A stretch of 17,615 bases of DNA from Promethearchaeota archaeon (GCA_030615145.1 JAUWZT010000041.1:1-17615); one strand, 5' to 3'; positions 7,577-16,764 are shown, counted from the first letter of the stretch. Numbers and translations: made by a program. The notes: generated by a model not told the origin, from the letters alone.

Positions 7577-8170
7577 TTAAGATTTATCTCGGAAATATTT
7601 ATTGTAGAATTTCTTTCCTTTTAATAAGTCTATCAAAAAGAGACTATAATGAAAATATTGCTTAATAATAAACTTTAAAATGATAACAATAAAAAAAGAA
7701 CCGATTGCTAATATTAAATTGGTTGGATAGGGATTAGCGAGTGAAAATAAAACTGGCGTATAAAATATTAAAGCCTCCCAGATTCTCTTGTTAAAATATT
7801 CATCAAATTTCTTTTCTTTTATGCTTTCATAACAACTACAGCAAATCAGAGGCATTTTCATTTGAAATTTTTCCTTTAAATAAATTTTTTGCATGATGGT
7901 TAACATTCGATCGATTTTATTACCGCAAAGGTTGCATTCAAAGCGAGTTCTGTTGATTCTATCGAATTCAATTTTATCTATATCAGCCTGAGGAAAATAA
8001 CAATCGTCGTTTTTATAATGTGAACAAGTTTTACACGTTAATTGGGTTTCCATCTGCATTTCTTCGAATGTTGTCTTTTCAGGTTTAATAAATTGAGGAT
8101 AATTTGAATGAGATTGACATATAACTCTACCTTTTTCGTCGATTTCAAAAGAAGGATCAATAAATGTCAT
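7577..8170 (-). CDS. Cysteine-rich membrane protein, function unknown
   Basis: 197 residues. The N-terminal half has several metal-type cysteine pairs: C46/C49 with C57, C79/C82 (FECNLCG), and C110/C111/C113 (ICCSC), plus C18, enough for one or two zinc sites. Two hydrophobic segments follow at about 131-147 and 151-171, then a basic tail (KGKKFYNKYFRDKS). This indicates a cytosolic zinc domain on a membrane hairpin. No family is recognised. It is head to head with the large histidine kinase gene across 140 bp, so the two could share a promoter region. Whether they work together is unknown. Confidence 0.75.
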   Translation of the reverse strand: MTFIDPSFEIDEKGRVICQSHSNYPQFIKPEKTTFEEMQMETQLTCKTCSHYKNDDCYFPQADIDKIEFDRINRTRFECNLCGNKIDRMLTIMQKIYLKEKFQMKMPLICCSCYESIKEKKFDEYFNKRIWEALIFYTPVLFSLANPYPTNLILAIGSFFIVIILKFIIKQYFHYSLFLIDLLKGKKFYNKYFRDKS

Positions 8171-8310
8171 GATGTTATTTTTATTCTATAATTGCAGATT
8201 AGAAAAATCTCTTTTATATTTTTACTAAAAGGTTAAGATTATTAGAAATATTTACTAAGATATAACATAAGTATTTAGTTTCTACTATCTTAAAGAGGTA
8301 TTCACGAAAT

Positions 8311-11300
8311 ATGGCATCAGTTTCTGATTTTGGAAAAGAACATAATATTGGCGATATTCTTAAAGAAAATTTTGATGATTTAATTTTTATTTTAAATGAA
8401 AACTTTAAATGTGAATATATTAATGAAAGAGTCCATCTGAGAAAATTAGGTTACTCTTGTTTAGCTCATAAAATCTTAGATAACATTTATTACGGCGATT
8501 TAAATCGAGGCTTGAATTTTCTTCAAAAAATCTTAAAAGCTGGAAACGCGATCGAGCAGATAAGGATTCGTCAAAATGAAGGATATGGATATTACGAATT
8601 AAAAGGAAAACGATTTATTAATGACGCTGAAAAAGTTAAAATATTAATAATTTCTCGAGACATCTCTAAATTTAAACAAAAAGAAGAAGAATGGTTTAAA
8701 CGCGAATCTAACTTAAGGAAATTAGCAGAAACCATGCCAGAGCTTCGATTCTGGAAATTATTGCAAACTAAAGGTGAGAAAACATCGTTTCAAAAATCTC
8801 GTGAGATGTTGGACTCTGTTATCGATAATATCCCTCAATTAATTTATTGGAAAGATAAAAAACTAACTTATCTGGGTTGTAACCAAAATTATGCTTTAAT
8901 AAATAATATTGAAGATCCTGATTTTATTGTTGGAAAAACAGATGAAAACTTACCATGGGCAAAAGCTAACTTAAAATTAATTCAAGAAAATGAAAAAAGA
9001 GTTATGAAAAATAATCAAAGTGAAGAAAAGATTGAATCGTGGACATTAAGCAATGGAAGCAAAGCGTGGTTTGAGATAAATCGAGTACCACTTCATAATC
9101 TCGAAGGGGATATCGTAGGAATTCTATGCACCTATAACAATATCACTAATAGAGTGAACGCTGAGGAAAAGATAAAAGAATCTGAGAACAAATATAGAAA
9201 TATATTAGAAAACATTAAAGAAGGGTATTTTGAAGTTGATTTAAAAGGAATTTTTACGTTTTTAAATGAATCCTTTTGCGAAATGATGGGTTATTCAAAA
9301 GAAGAATTACTTGGGAAAAGTTATCAAAATAATACAGATGAATTCAATAGGAAAAAAGTGTTCAACTTCTATAACCAAGTTTATAAAACAGAGGTGGTAC
9401 AACGTAATTTCCAGTTTGAGTTTTTTCATAAAAATGGGCAAAAAATCATAGTAAATTCGTCAGTATATTTAAAATACGATGCTAAAGGTGCCAAATCTGG
9501 TTTTTGTGGAATGGTACAAGACTTTACCGAGAAAGTTATTTTAGAAAAGAAACTTAAACGCTCAGAAGAAAGATACAGATTGATATCAGAAAATGCATAT
9601 GATTTAATTTCTATTTTAAATCAAAATCTTAAATTTGAATACATGAACGAAAAACCATGTTTATTAACATTAGGATATTCAAGAGACGAAATAATTGGAA
9701 AATCCGTTCTTGATTTTGTTCATCCCGATGATAAAAAGAGATCAATTAAAAAATTAGTTGCTGGTCTAGAAAAAGGCCAAAATGTTCTCGAACTTAGAAT
9801 AAAACACAAAAAAGGTTATTGGGTATGGATAGAAGCTAAAGGTAAAACCTTTACCGATAAAGACGGCAAAATTAAAGGCATACTCATTGGAAGGGATATT
9901 ACAGAACGCAAAGAAGCCGATAAAAGGATTAAAGAATCAGAAGAAAAATACCACGCAATTTTTAATGCCAGCCCTGATTATATATATCTCACTGATTTAA
10001 AAGGTAGCATATTAGATGCCAATCAAGCATTTCTAGAGAAAACAAAAATAAGTTTAAAGGAAGCACAAAAGAAACAAATTCTAGAATTTTTTGCTGTAGA
10101 AAATCTCGAAGATTTAAAGGCACAAATTTGGGAATTGAGAGCAGGTAAAGTAATAAAAGATCTTGAAACTACTGTAAAAAATACTCTAGGTGAAACTTAT
10201 GATTGTGAGATAAATACGGTTCCTTTGAAAGAAAACGGAAAAATTACTAGAACTATAAGTTTTGCCAAAGATATAACCGCCCGTAAACAAGCGGAAAAAA
10301 AACTAATTTTGTCGGAGAAAAAATATCGACACTTATTTGAAACTTCTCCGTTTGCCATATGGTTAATTAATTTAAAGGGAGTAATAATAGACTGTAATTC
10401 GACTATGAATTTATTACTCTCGAAATACAAGAGAGATGACCTTATTGGAAAAAATATTATAGAAGTATTAGCTTTATTCGATAGACCAGAATACTTTATT
10501 CCGCTTTTTAAGAGTAAATTTGAAAGCTTTGTCAAGGATGAGCCATTAGAACCCTTGGAATTCAAAATGACTCGCATAGATAAAGTAGAAAAATGGATTA
10601 ATATACGAGCATCTAAAATTAAATTAGGAGATGAAACTTTGATACAAGTCTTAATTCAGGACATTACTGAAAAAAAAGAAGCAGCATTAAAATTACAGAA
10701 ATCTGAAGAAGAATTAAAAATATTGAATAGAGAACTTGAAAAAATAGTTCTTGAAAGAACGAAGGAGTTAAGAGAATCTGAACGAAAATATCGCCATTTA
10801 TACGAAAATTCTCCATTCAGTATTGCACTTATAACCACTAAAGGTAAAATTATTGACATTAATTCTAAAACTTCTAAATTGTTTGGCTATAAAAAAGAGG
10901 ATCTTATTGGTAAGAATTATTTAAAACTTTCAAACCTTTTTCCTTCAGAAACAAGACCAGGATTGAGAACGCTCCAAGAGCTAGATCGTAAAAGGGACCC
11001 AGCGAGTCTCATAATGAAACCCCAAACCGTACAAATATTTGACAAAGATAAAAAATTGCTATGGGTCGAATCTGAAATATCCACTATTGAAATAGGTGGG
11101 GAAATAATGATTCAAGCTATAACACAAGATGTAACTAACAAAAAAATCGCAGAAGAGAAATTGAAAGAATCCGAGCGAATCTTAAGGCAGCAAAATATAG
11201 AACTAAAAGAATTAGATAGATTAAAAACTGATTTTATTAGCATCGCCGCTCATGACTTAAAAACTCCGTTAATTTCTGTAGGCGGATATATCGATTTAAT

Positions 11301-11904
11301 TTTATTAAGAGAGAAAGATTTAAAAGATGATATTAAAGAAGATTTAAATCGAGTAGTAAGCAATGTACACCGTTTGGAAAGATACATAAATCGGTTATTG
11401 GATGTGATGAAAATCGATGCGGGCAAAATCGAAATAATTAAGAAAGTCGAAAATATTTACGATATAATAGCAGACTGTCTTTCTGAATTAGAATACCAAA
11501 TAAGTCAAAAAAAAATCGTTATAAACTTAAATATCCCCAAGGATCTGGAACTAAAAGTGGATCGATTTAGAATGACGCAAGTTTTCTCGAATATTTTATC
11601 AAATGCAGTGAAATTTTCTCCGAATGATGGTATAATTAATATTAATATTTCGGAAGAAAACCAAAATTTTCTTTTTAAAATAAAGGATAACGGAAAGGGG
11701 TTAACTTTAAAAGAAATTGAGAAATTATTTGGTAAATTTGTTACAATTGGACAAGTCACTGAAAGCTATACTGCTTTTGAAAAAGGAAGTGGATTAGGAC
11801 TTTATATTAGTAAAGGAATGATTGAAGTGCACGGTGGTAAAATCTGGGTGGAATCAGAAGGAAGGGATAAGGGAGCCGAGATTAGTTTTACTTTACCAAA
11901 GTAA
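8311..11904 (+). CDS. Cytosolic multi-PAS sensor histidine kinase
   Basis: 1197 residues, no signal peptide or membrane helix. Seven PAS or PAS-like domains are visible at roughly 16-125 (degenerate), 162-285, 288-408, 418-535, 541-655, 665-790 and 823-945. Several end with the PAC-type D-I-T-E-(R/K)-K signature and are joined by helical linkers. A longer coiled coil lies at about 790-823. The kinase core has the H-box HDLKTP with phospho-acceptor H981, the N-box NILSNAVKF (N1098), the G1 box DNGKG (1126-1130) and the G2 box GSGLGL (1159-1164), so it looks catalytically complete. No receiver domain is fused and no response regulator is encoded nearby, so it is an orphan kinase here. PAS domains sense small ligands, redox or light through cofactors; the signal cannot be read from sequence. 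GAGG at 8295-8298 precedes the ATG by 12 bases. Confidence 0.95.
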   Translation: MASVSDFGKEHNIGDILKENFDDLIFILNENFKCEYINERVHLRKLGYSCLAHKILDNIYYGDLNRGLNFLQKILKAGNAIEQIRIRQNEGYGYYELKGKRFINDAEKVKILIISRDISKFKQKEEEWFKRESNLRKLAETMPELRFWKLLQTKGEKTSFQKSREMLDSVIDNIPQLIYWKDKKLTYLGCNQNYALINNIEDPDFIVGKTDENLPWAKANLKLIQENEKRVMKNNQSEEKIESWTLSNGSKAWFEINRVPLHNLEGDIVGILCTYNNITNRVNAEEKIKESENKYRNILENIKEGYFEVDLKGIFTFLNESFCEMMGYSKEELLGKSYQNNTDEFNRKKVFNFYNQVYKTEVVQRNFQFEFFHKNGQKIIVNSSVYLKYDAKGAKSGFCGMVQDFTEKVILEKKLKRSEERYRLISENAYDLISILNQNLKFEYMNEKPCLLTLGYSRDEIIGKSVLDFVHPDDKKRSIKKLVAGLEKGQNVLELRIKHKKGYWVWIEAKGKTFTDKDGKIKGILIGRDITERKEADKRIKESEEKYHAIFNASPDYIYLTDLKGSILDANQAFLEKTKISLKEAQKKQILEFFAVENLEDLKAQIWELRAGKVIKDLETTVKNTLGETYDCEINTVPLKENGKITRTISFAKDITARKQAEKKLILSEKKYRHLFETSPFAIWLINLKGVIIDCNSTMNLLLSKYKRDDLIGKNIIEVLALFDRPEYFIPLFKSKFESFVKDEPLEPLEFKMTRIDKVEKWINIRASKIKLGDETLIQVLIQDITEKKEAALKLQKSEEELKILNRELEKIVLERTKELRESERKYRHLYENSPFSIALITTKGKIIDINSKTSKLFGYKKEDLIGKNYLKLSNLFPSETRPGLRTLQELDRKRDPASLIMKPQTVQIFDKDKKLLWVESEISTIEIGGEIMIQAITQDVTNKKIAEEKLKESERILRQQNIELKELDRLKTDFISIAAHDLKTPLISVGGYIDLILLREKDLKDDIKEDLNRVVSNVHRLERYINRLLDVMKIDAGKIEIIKKVENIYDIIADCLSELEYQISQKKIVINLNIPKDLELKVDRFRMTQVFSNILSNAVKFSPNDGIININISEENQNFLFKIKDNGKGLTLKEIEKLFGKFVTIGQVTESYTAFEKGSGLGLYISKGMIEVHGGKIWVESEGRDKGAEISFTLPK

Positions 11905-12109
11905 TAAATTTGAACCCTATTCCGGTTATTGATAGCTAAACAGTGAAAATAATAAATACATTATAAAAAATTATAATAAGGTAAATTATCTTATTTCTCT
12001 TGAAATTTTTCATTTAAAAGCAATTAGTAATTTAAGTTTCTGTTAACTTTTATAATAGAATGAAATTACATTAATATAAATGTGAATTTAGCAAAAGAAA
12101 AATAATTTA

Positions 12110-14296
12110 ATGACGATTTTAATAATATCCGAAAAAAATAAAGCCGCAAAGGCAATAGCTGAAGCATTAGGTCCTGTTACGATTATAAATAAAACAAAAT
12201 TCTTAAAAGTATATCGGGTAAATTCTAAAGATATTTACGTTGTTCCTCTTCGTGGACATATTTTAGAGTATAAAAACACCGATCAATTTAAAAGTTGGAC
12301 GAAATCTAATCCTAGGGAAATAATTACTAATCCAAATGCAATCGAGAAAGCCACCAAGAGTTATTCTAGGCCATACATTAGCGTATTAAAAGAATACGCT
12401 AAACTATCAGATGAATGCGTAATCGGTACCGATGCGGATATTGAAGGATGTAACATTGGGCTTTTTGATGCCTTACCGTTTGTTGTTAAAGCTAATAAAA
12501 CTATTAAAGTGCGTCAGCTGTGGTTAAGTTCATTACAAAAAAAAGAGATTATTTCTAAATATTCTAGTTTGATAAATCCAAAGTGGAGTTGGGGCGAGAC
12601 AGGTGAGGCTAGAGCCATAATTGATGCAGTAATTGGATTTTCAAGCACTAGAGAGGTTACAAATACCTTTAAGCCTTTATTAAACGAGATTAACGCTAAA
12701 TTTGTGTCGATAGGGAGGGTACAGACGTCTTTGCTCTATTTAATATTCTTAAGGGACCAAGAAATAGAGCGCTTTGTACCTGAACCATATTGGACAATAG
12801 AAGCGAATTTAAGCTATAAAATCCATGTAATAAAAGCATTCCACGATAAGAACCCTTTTATTAAAGAGAAAGAACTTGAAGCAAAATACATCCATCAGAA
12901 AATAAAAAATGAAAAAATTGCTGTAATTTTGAGCAATAGTAAAAATACAACATTTATAAACCCTCCGACGCCTTTAAATACTTCGAAAGCACTTGTTTTA
13001 TTAACTAGGAAGTTAAAGATTACCGCAAATGCTGCTATGAACGCTATGAACGCGCTCTACTTAAATAAGATAATTTCTTATCCTAGGACTGATAGCGATA
13101 AATACCAAGCAAGTTTTAACCATACTCAATATTTGGATAAGTTCAAACTTCACACTAACTATGGAACTTACACTTCAAAATTGCTAACTAAAAAACGCGT
13201 AACGCCTACAATTGGAAAAGTTGACGCTGGAGATCATCCTCCCATTACTCCTTTAGAGAGCTTGGAACAAAATAGTTCTAAATTTGAACATACTATTCAA
13301 AGAAGAGTTTACGATTTGTTAGCTCGACATTATTTAGCTCTTTTCGGAGAACAGGCAAAAGAATCGAGGACAATTTTAAAAATGTCTATAAAAGAAGAAC
13401 CATTTACATCGCGATTAGTTTCATTAGTCTCAAGTGGTTTTTACGAAATTGCGCCTTTTTTAAAGAAAAGCTATCAGCCAACGATAGAAATCGAAGCAAA
13501 ACAACTTCCAATTAAAAATATCCAATTAAACGCAAAGGAAACTCAGCCCCCACCAAAATACACCGATACTACTCTTTTGAAATTAATGGAGAGAGAACAC
13601 CTAGGAACTAAATCGACTCGTCCTACTATAATTAAAATTCTTCTCGATCGCAAATTAATCCTTCGATCTGACAAAAACCATTTTAAAATAACGGAGTGGG
13701 GCAAATTTATAATACAAGAGTTAATAAAAGTATGGCTGCCATTCTTAAAACCTGAATTTACGCGATTCGTGGAAAAATTACTCGAAGACATAAAGGAAAA
13801 AAGAAAGACTAAAGAAGACGTGATAAAAATTGTAAAAAAAATTTTCCTTGAATTGTTTGATAAGTTTCTTAACAACAAAAATGCTATTACTTTAAGATTT
13901 GATAGCGTTAAAACCAATTTAAAAACAGCAATGCAACAGAACTTTAAACAAAAAAAATTTCCACTAACTACTGCTAATTGTCCAACCTGTAAAAAATTTC
14001 CAATGAAGCTAGTTACGACCTCACAAAAGAAAAGATTTCTCACATGTTCAGATGCAAATTGCAAGACTTACCTCTCCGTTCCCAAAACTGGTAGAATTAC
14101 TATATTGAAATCCTCCTTCTGCTCAATATGTGGTTTTAATACCTTTAAAATCGTGAAAAGAAAGAATGGTAAACCTTTACCTTATTTTATTTGTCCAAAA
14201 TGTTGGAGCGATAGTTTTAAAGACGATTCAGTTAATGGGTTTTGTTCTAAGTGCGAAACTCATAAAATTTTAAAAGAAAAGTGTGTAAAAAGATAA
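12110..14296 (+). CDS. topA: Type IA DNA topoisomerase with cysteine-rich tail
   Basis: 728 residues. The enzyme relaxes negative supercoils or unlinks DNA by a 5'-phosphotyrosine single-strand passage. The TOPRIM domain starts with MTILIISEKNKAAKAIAEAL (conserved E8) and has TDADIEG (D108, D110, E112) for metal binding. The catalytic tyrosine is Y324 in SYPRTDS. GDHPPI (374-379) and LGTKSTRPTII (498-508) are the expected later motifs. The usual R-E-G-E after the second Asp is I-E-G-C here, a variation related to the DADIEG form seen in archaeal enzymes. The tail from about 620 carries four cysteine pairs, C624/C627, C646/C651, C671/C674 and C695/C698, plus C712/C715 and C725, giving two or three zinc ribbons for single-strand DNA binding. 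It converges with the winged-helix-like gene. No Shine-Dalgarno. The symbol is by family; topB-like naming is possible. Confidence 0.93.
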   Translation: MTILIISEKNKAAKAIAEALGPVTIINKTKFLKVYRVNSKDIYVVPLRGHILEYKNTDQFKSWTKSNPREIITNPNAIEKATKSYSRPYISVLKEYAKLSDECVIGTDADIEGCNIGLFDALPFVVKANKTIKVRQLWLSSLQKKEIISKYSSLINPKWSWGETGEARAIIDAVIGFSSTREVTNTFKPLLNEINAKFVSIGRVQTSLLYLIFLRDQEIERFVPEPYWTIEANLSYKIHVIKAFHDKNPFIKEKELEAKYIHQKIKNEKIAVILSNSKNTTFINPPTPLNTSKALVLLTRKLKITANAAMNAMNALYLNKIISYPRTDSDKYQASFNHTQYLDKFKLHTNYGTYTSKLLTKKRVTPTIGKVDAGDHPPITPLESLEQNSSKFEHTIQRRVYDLLARHYLALFGEQAKESRTILKMSIKEEPFTSRLVSLVSSGFYEIAPFLKKSYQPTIEIEAKQLPIKNIQLNAKETQPPPKYTDTTLLKLMEREHLGTKSTRPTIIKILLDRKLILRSDKNHFKITEWGKFIIQELIKVWLPFLKPEFTRFVEKLLEDIKEKRKTKEDVIKIVKKIFLELFDKFLNNKNAITLRFDSVKTNLKTAMQQNFKQKKFPLTTANCPTCKKFPMKLVTTSQKKRFLTCSDANCKTYLSVPKTGRITILKSSFCSICGFNTFKIVKRKNGKPLPYFICPKCWSDSFKDDSVNGFCSKCETHKILKEKCVKR

Positions 14297-14329
14297 GCAT
14301 CAAAAAAAAGAATAAATAATAAAAAGATT

Positions 14330-14698
14330 TTACAACTTGAGGGCGGTATATTTATTATAAGCAGCTCGAGTAAGACCTACATAATTGTCGGAAATCTTAT
14401 AATACAATTTCCCGTTAACGACTTTCTTTTGAAAATAGTCGCTTTTTAAACTGTGGTTTAAAGAATGGATCATCGTCCCTAAAGTAACGGCACCCATGTA
14501 TTTGTGCTGCTTTTTTGCGATCCTTATTAAATCTAATTCCGAATGCCAACCGCCATCAATTAACCCGATTAATATTTCTTTTTTGATAGGAGCTTTAATG
14601 TCTCTTATTTTGTTAAACAATTGAGAGTAATCTGGTTTGTAATATTTTTTCAGGATTTTTGTTTGTTCAAAACTATTATTTGGAGGACCTAATTCCAT
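14330..14698 (-). CDS. Small winged-helix-like protein, probable DNA binding
   Basis: 122 residues from the ATG at 14698. A GTG five codons upstream (14713) would give 127 but lengthens only a non-conserved end, and GGTG at about 14707-14710 could instead be the Shine-Dalgarno. Residues about 37-110 read as helix (IKKEILIGLIDGGWHSELDL), helix, a recognition-like helix (GTMIHSLNHSL), then a beta-wing (KKVVNGKLYYKIS), the order expected of a winged helix. No effector domain or cysteine cluster is seen. It is probably a small transcription factor or a nucleic-acid-binding accessory. It converges with the topoisomerase gene 33 bp away and follows the actin-related gene on the same strand after 139 bp, in which an 11-bp tandem repeat lies upstream of its start. 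Confidence 0.65.
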   Translation of the reverse strand: MELGPPNNSFEQTKILKKYYKPDYSQLFNKIRDIKAPIKKEILIGLIDGGWHSELDLIRIAKKQHKYMGAVTLGTMIHSLNHSLKSDYFQKKVVNGKLYYKISDNYVGLTRAAYNKYTALKL

Positions 14699-14764
14699 AT
14701 TTAAAAACACCACTTAAGATATTATTATACTAAGAAATAATACCCAAGTAATAGTTTTAATAAA

Positions 14765-14786
14765 TTGTAATACGCTTGTAATACGC
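14765..14786. promoter_or_regulatory. 11-bp perfect tandem repeat upstream of the winged-helix-like gene
   Basis: TTGTAATACGC occurs twice in direct tandem with no gap (14765-14775, 14776-14786), about 67 bp before the ATG of the leftward winged-helix-like gene. The near one-turn period would place two identical faces on the same side of the helix, as for an operator bound by a protein dimer. It shares TAATACG with the repeat upstream of purD. It also lies beside the U-rich end of the actin-related transcript. Confidence 0.4.
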
Positions 14787-14792
14787 TTATCG

Positions 14793-14812
14793 TAAAAATA
14801 CAATTAAAAACG
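14793..14812 (-). terminator. U-rich tracts after the actin-related gene
   Basis: On the minus strand two T5 tracts in close sequence (GTTTTTAATTGTATTTTTACG reading leftward) follow the actin-related stop by about 25-45 bases. Archaeal U-tract termination is a reasonable reading. No hairpin is needed or seen. Confidence 0.4.
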
Positions 14813-14837
14813 AGTAAAGGCTATCTTGAACTATCGA

Positions 14838-15953
14838 CTATAAAAGATTCTCTGGGATGCCATCTTTAAAATATTTTGCACGCGTTACCCAATTGCTTTG
14901 AAATTCTGGAATGCTAGCCAAAATTGAGCCACCAACCCAAACAGAAAAAACTCGTTCCCTAGGTGCTATAATTTTGATAACTTGGTTCTTCTTCTTTCTC
15001 CGTGCTAATTCTAATTCTAATTCTTGATACATTCTAGATTTGAAATTTGGAAACATAGAAGAACCTCCCGATAAAAAAATGTTGTTCAATAGGTCTGGTC
15101 GGATATCGACGTCACACATGTCGATTACATCCATAATAGCCTCTGTTAAAGAATCTTCTTCCAATTCTAATGTTGGATTAAAAAAAAGCTCAGGTACAGC
15201 AAATCTTTCTTTACTCAAAGAAATGGTAGAACCATCCGGTAAAGAATACTCTTTTTCATACTGTTCAACTCTTTTTAAATCTTCTTTATAATCGAGCGAG
15301 ACGAAGCAAGCTTTTTCTTTGAGGGCCCTTACCAGTTCCTTTCTAATTGAAGAGTCAGCTGAAAATCCCCTTTCTCCTAATATTTTTTCCATGTACTTGG
15401 TTAAAGTTCTTCCACCAATCTCAAGTATCCTTACTGCATGATCTATCTTGTATCCCTCGTAAATTGGCACAATTCTCGTGATACTATCCCCTATCTCAAC
15501 CACTAACCCTGTTTGAAATCCTCCCGCATATAAAGTAAGCATAGAGTCTAAAACGGGATAAAAAGCGTTGCACTGGTAGTTTTCTAAAAATAATTCAAAT
15601 AGCCGTTTTATATCCCCGTATGGAAACAATGGGTGTACGGCGAATAAAACATTGACTAGACTTGGATCAACTCTTAAATTGTAGAAAATATAATCAATTA
15701 TTTTTTCAAACGAGAGCCAATCCTGAATTATTCCATTATTTATTGGGTAAAATATTTTGTATAAACCTAATGATTGGATTTCATCCCCTACATAATATTC
15801 ATCTTGTTTATTATCCCCGTATTCGTAATCGATCTGTCTATACTTAGGTTTTCCTACTATCGTAAAAAAGATTTGAGTTGGCATATCTTCCCCAGCATAT
15901 CCTGCCTTTGTAGAGAACTGCCCAATATCCAAAACAACAGTAAGATTGCTCAT
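14838..15953 (-). CDS. Actin-related protein (Asgard actin family) with altered active site
   Basis: 371 residues against 375 in eukaryotic actin, alignable nearly throughout. Phosphate-1 loop VVLDIGQFSTKAGYAG (D9 and K16 equal actin D11 and K18), YVGDEIQSLG (54-63), YPINNGIIQDW (69-79), VPIYEGY (162-168), the adenosine motif LSGGSSMFPN (294-303), and the C-terminal SVWVGGSILAS (337-347) are all present. Residues that position the attacking water differ: actin Q137 is D136, D154 is E153 (VVEIGD) and H161 is R160. The D-loop region is about three residues longer and acidic, and the hydrophobic plug reads TLELEED in place of SFLGMES. These changes resemble eukaryotic Arps more than a main filament actin. 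It is last of three same-strand genes, 64 bp after the deacetylase gene. The ATG start is clear; no Shine-Dalgarno. Confidence 0.93.
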   Translation of the reverse strand: MSNLTVVLDIGQFSTKAGYAGEDMPTQIFFTIVGKPKYRQIDYEYGDNKQDEYYVGDEIQSLGLYKIFYPINNGIIQDWLSFEKIIDYIFYNLRVDPSLVNVLFAVHPLFPYGDIKRLFELFLENYQCNAFYPVLDSMLTLYAGGFQTGLVVEIGDSITRIVPIYEGYKIDHAVRILEIGGRTLTKYMEKILGERGFSADSSIRKELVRALKEKACFVSLDYKEDLKRVEQYEKEYSLPDGSTISLSKERFAVPELFFNPTLELEEDSLTEAIMDVIDMCDVDIRPDLLNNIFLSGGSSMFPNFKSRMYQELELELARRKKKNQVIKIIAPRERVFSVWVGGSILASIPEFQSNWVTRAKYFKDGIPENLL

Positions 15954-16017
15954 AATTTCTATATTATATTTAATTAATATAACTTATTTTCTAATTCTCC
16001 AATTAACCTATCTATTT

Positions 16018-16764
16018 TTAGATTAATAAAATCTTCAAAGGAGTGTATTCTGTCATAGGAATATAAGCTTCTCCATACTTTGAATTAATTTCGTTACCTC
16101 GTAAAATTGAAGTATCTTCAGCCCAATCCAAAACGCGCTCTAACACTTCTTTCTGAGATTTGTAAACTCGATTAAAAATTTCTTTCTTTTCTACCCAATA
16201 TTTTTCAATGTTAACTATTATAAAGACAGAACCTTCTATATATTGAAATTTACAAGAGGGTGATTCGTAATAATACACTCCTAACGGCGTCCAGTTTCTC
16301 TCATGTCCGCCATAAGCTTTTCCCGTCGAACAATGATAAATAGCTTCTCTTGTAATTAAAGATAAATTTTTATGAACTCTATGAAAATCCGAAAAGTGGG
16401 GTAATAGAATTACTTGAGGGCGGATTTCTCTAATAAGATTTGTCACTTCAGAAATAATTTCTCTTTTAACCTCCAAATCAGAATAGCCTAATTCGATAAC
16501 TCTACATTTTAAAGCAGTTCGGATTAAATCAAGTTCTTGCTTTCGTTGCTCTAAGATATCTTCCTTGTGGGCCGTTTTAGCGTATCCACCTAACCCACTT
16601 GTAGCCACTACTACAATAATTTCAGAACCTAATGCTTGATATTTAAGAATCGTTCCGCCACATGAGACAATTTCGTCATCTGGGTGACCTGCAAACACCA
16701 TTAAACGTTTAGGAACAACAATAGGAATTTCTTTTTCAGTTATAAGAAAATCTTTTCTCTCCAC
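16018..16764 (-). CDS. PIG-L/LmbE-family zinc deacetylase
   Basis: 248 residues. The family motif GHPDDE (26-31) supplies zinc ligands H27 and D30 and the catalytic base D29. The second motif SDFHRVHKN (125-133) supplies H131 as the third ligand, with H128 nearby. Members remove N-acetyl groups from GlcNAc-containing molecules such as GlcNAc-inositol lipids, diacetylchitobiose or thiol-cofactor precursors. The substrate is not decidable here. No signal peptide, so it acts in the cytosol or at the inner membrane face. The start is a GTG at 16764, the first possible start after an in-frame stop. It lies 82 bp after the proline-rich gene and 64 bp before the actin-related gene, so co-transcription of all three is plausible but unproven. 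Confidence 0.9.
   Translation of the reverse strand: MERKDFLITEKEIPIVVPKRLMVFAGHPDDEIVSCGGTILKYQALGSEIIVVVATSGLGGYAKTAHKEDILEQRKQELDLIRTALKCRVIELGYSDLEVKREIISEVTNLIREIRPQVILLPHFSDFHRVHKNLSLITREAIYHCSTGKAYGGHERNWTPLGVYYYESPSCKFQYIEGSVFIIVNIEKYWVEKKEIFNRVYKSQKEVLERVLDWAEDTSILRGNEINSKYGEAYIPMTEYTPLKILLI

Noticed and set aside
11975..11995. AATAAG...CTTATT inverted repeat between the kinase and topoisomerase genes
   Set aside because: Only 6-bp stems of AT-rich sequence with a 9-base loop. It is expected by chance here and gives no firm terminator or operator.
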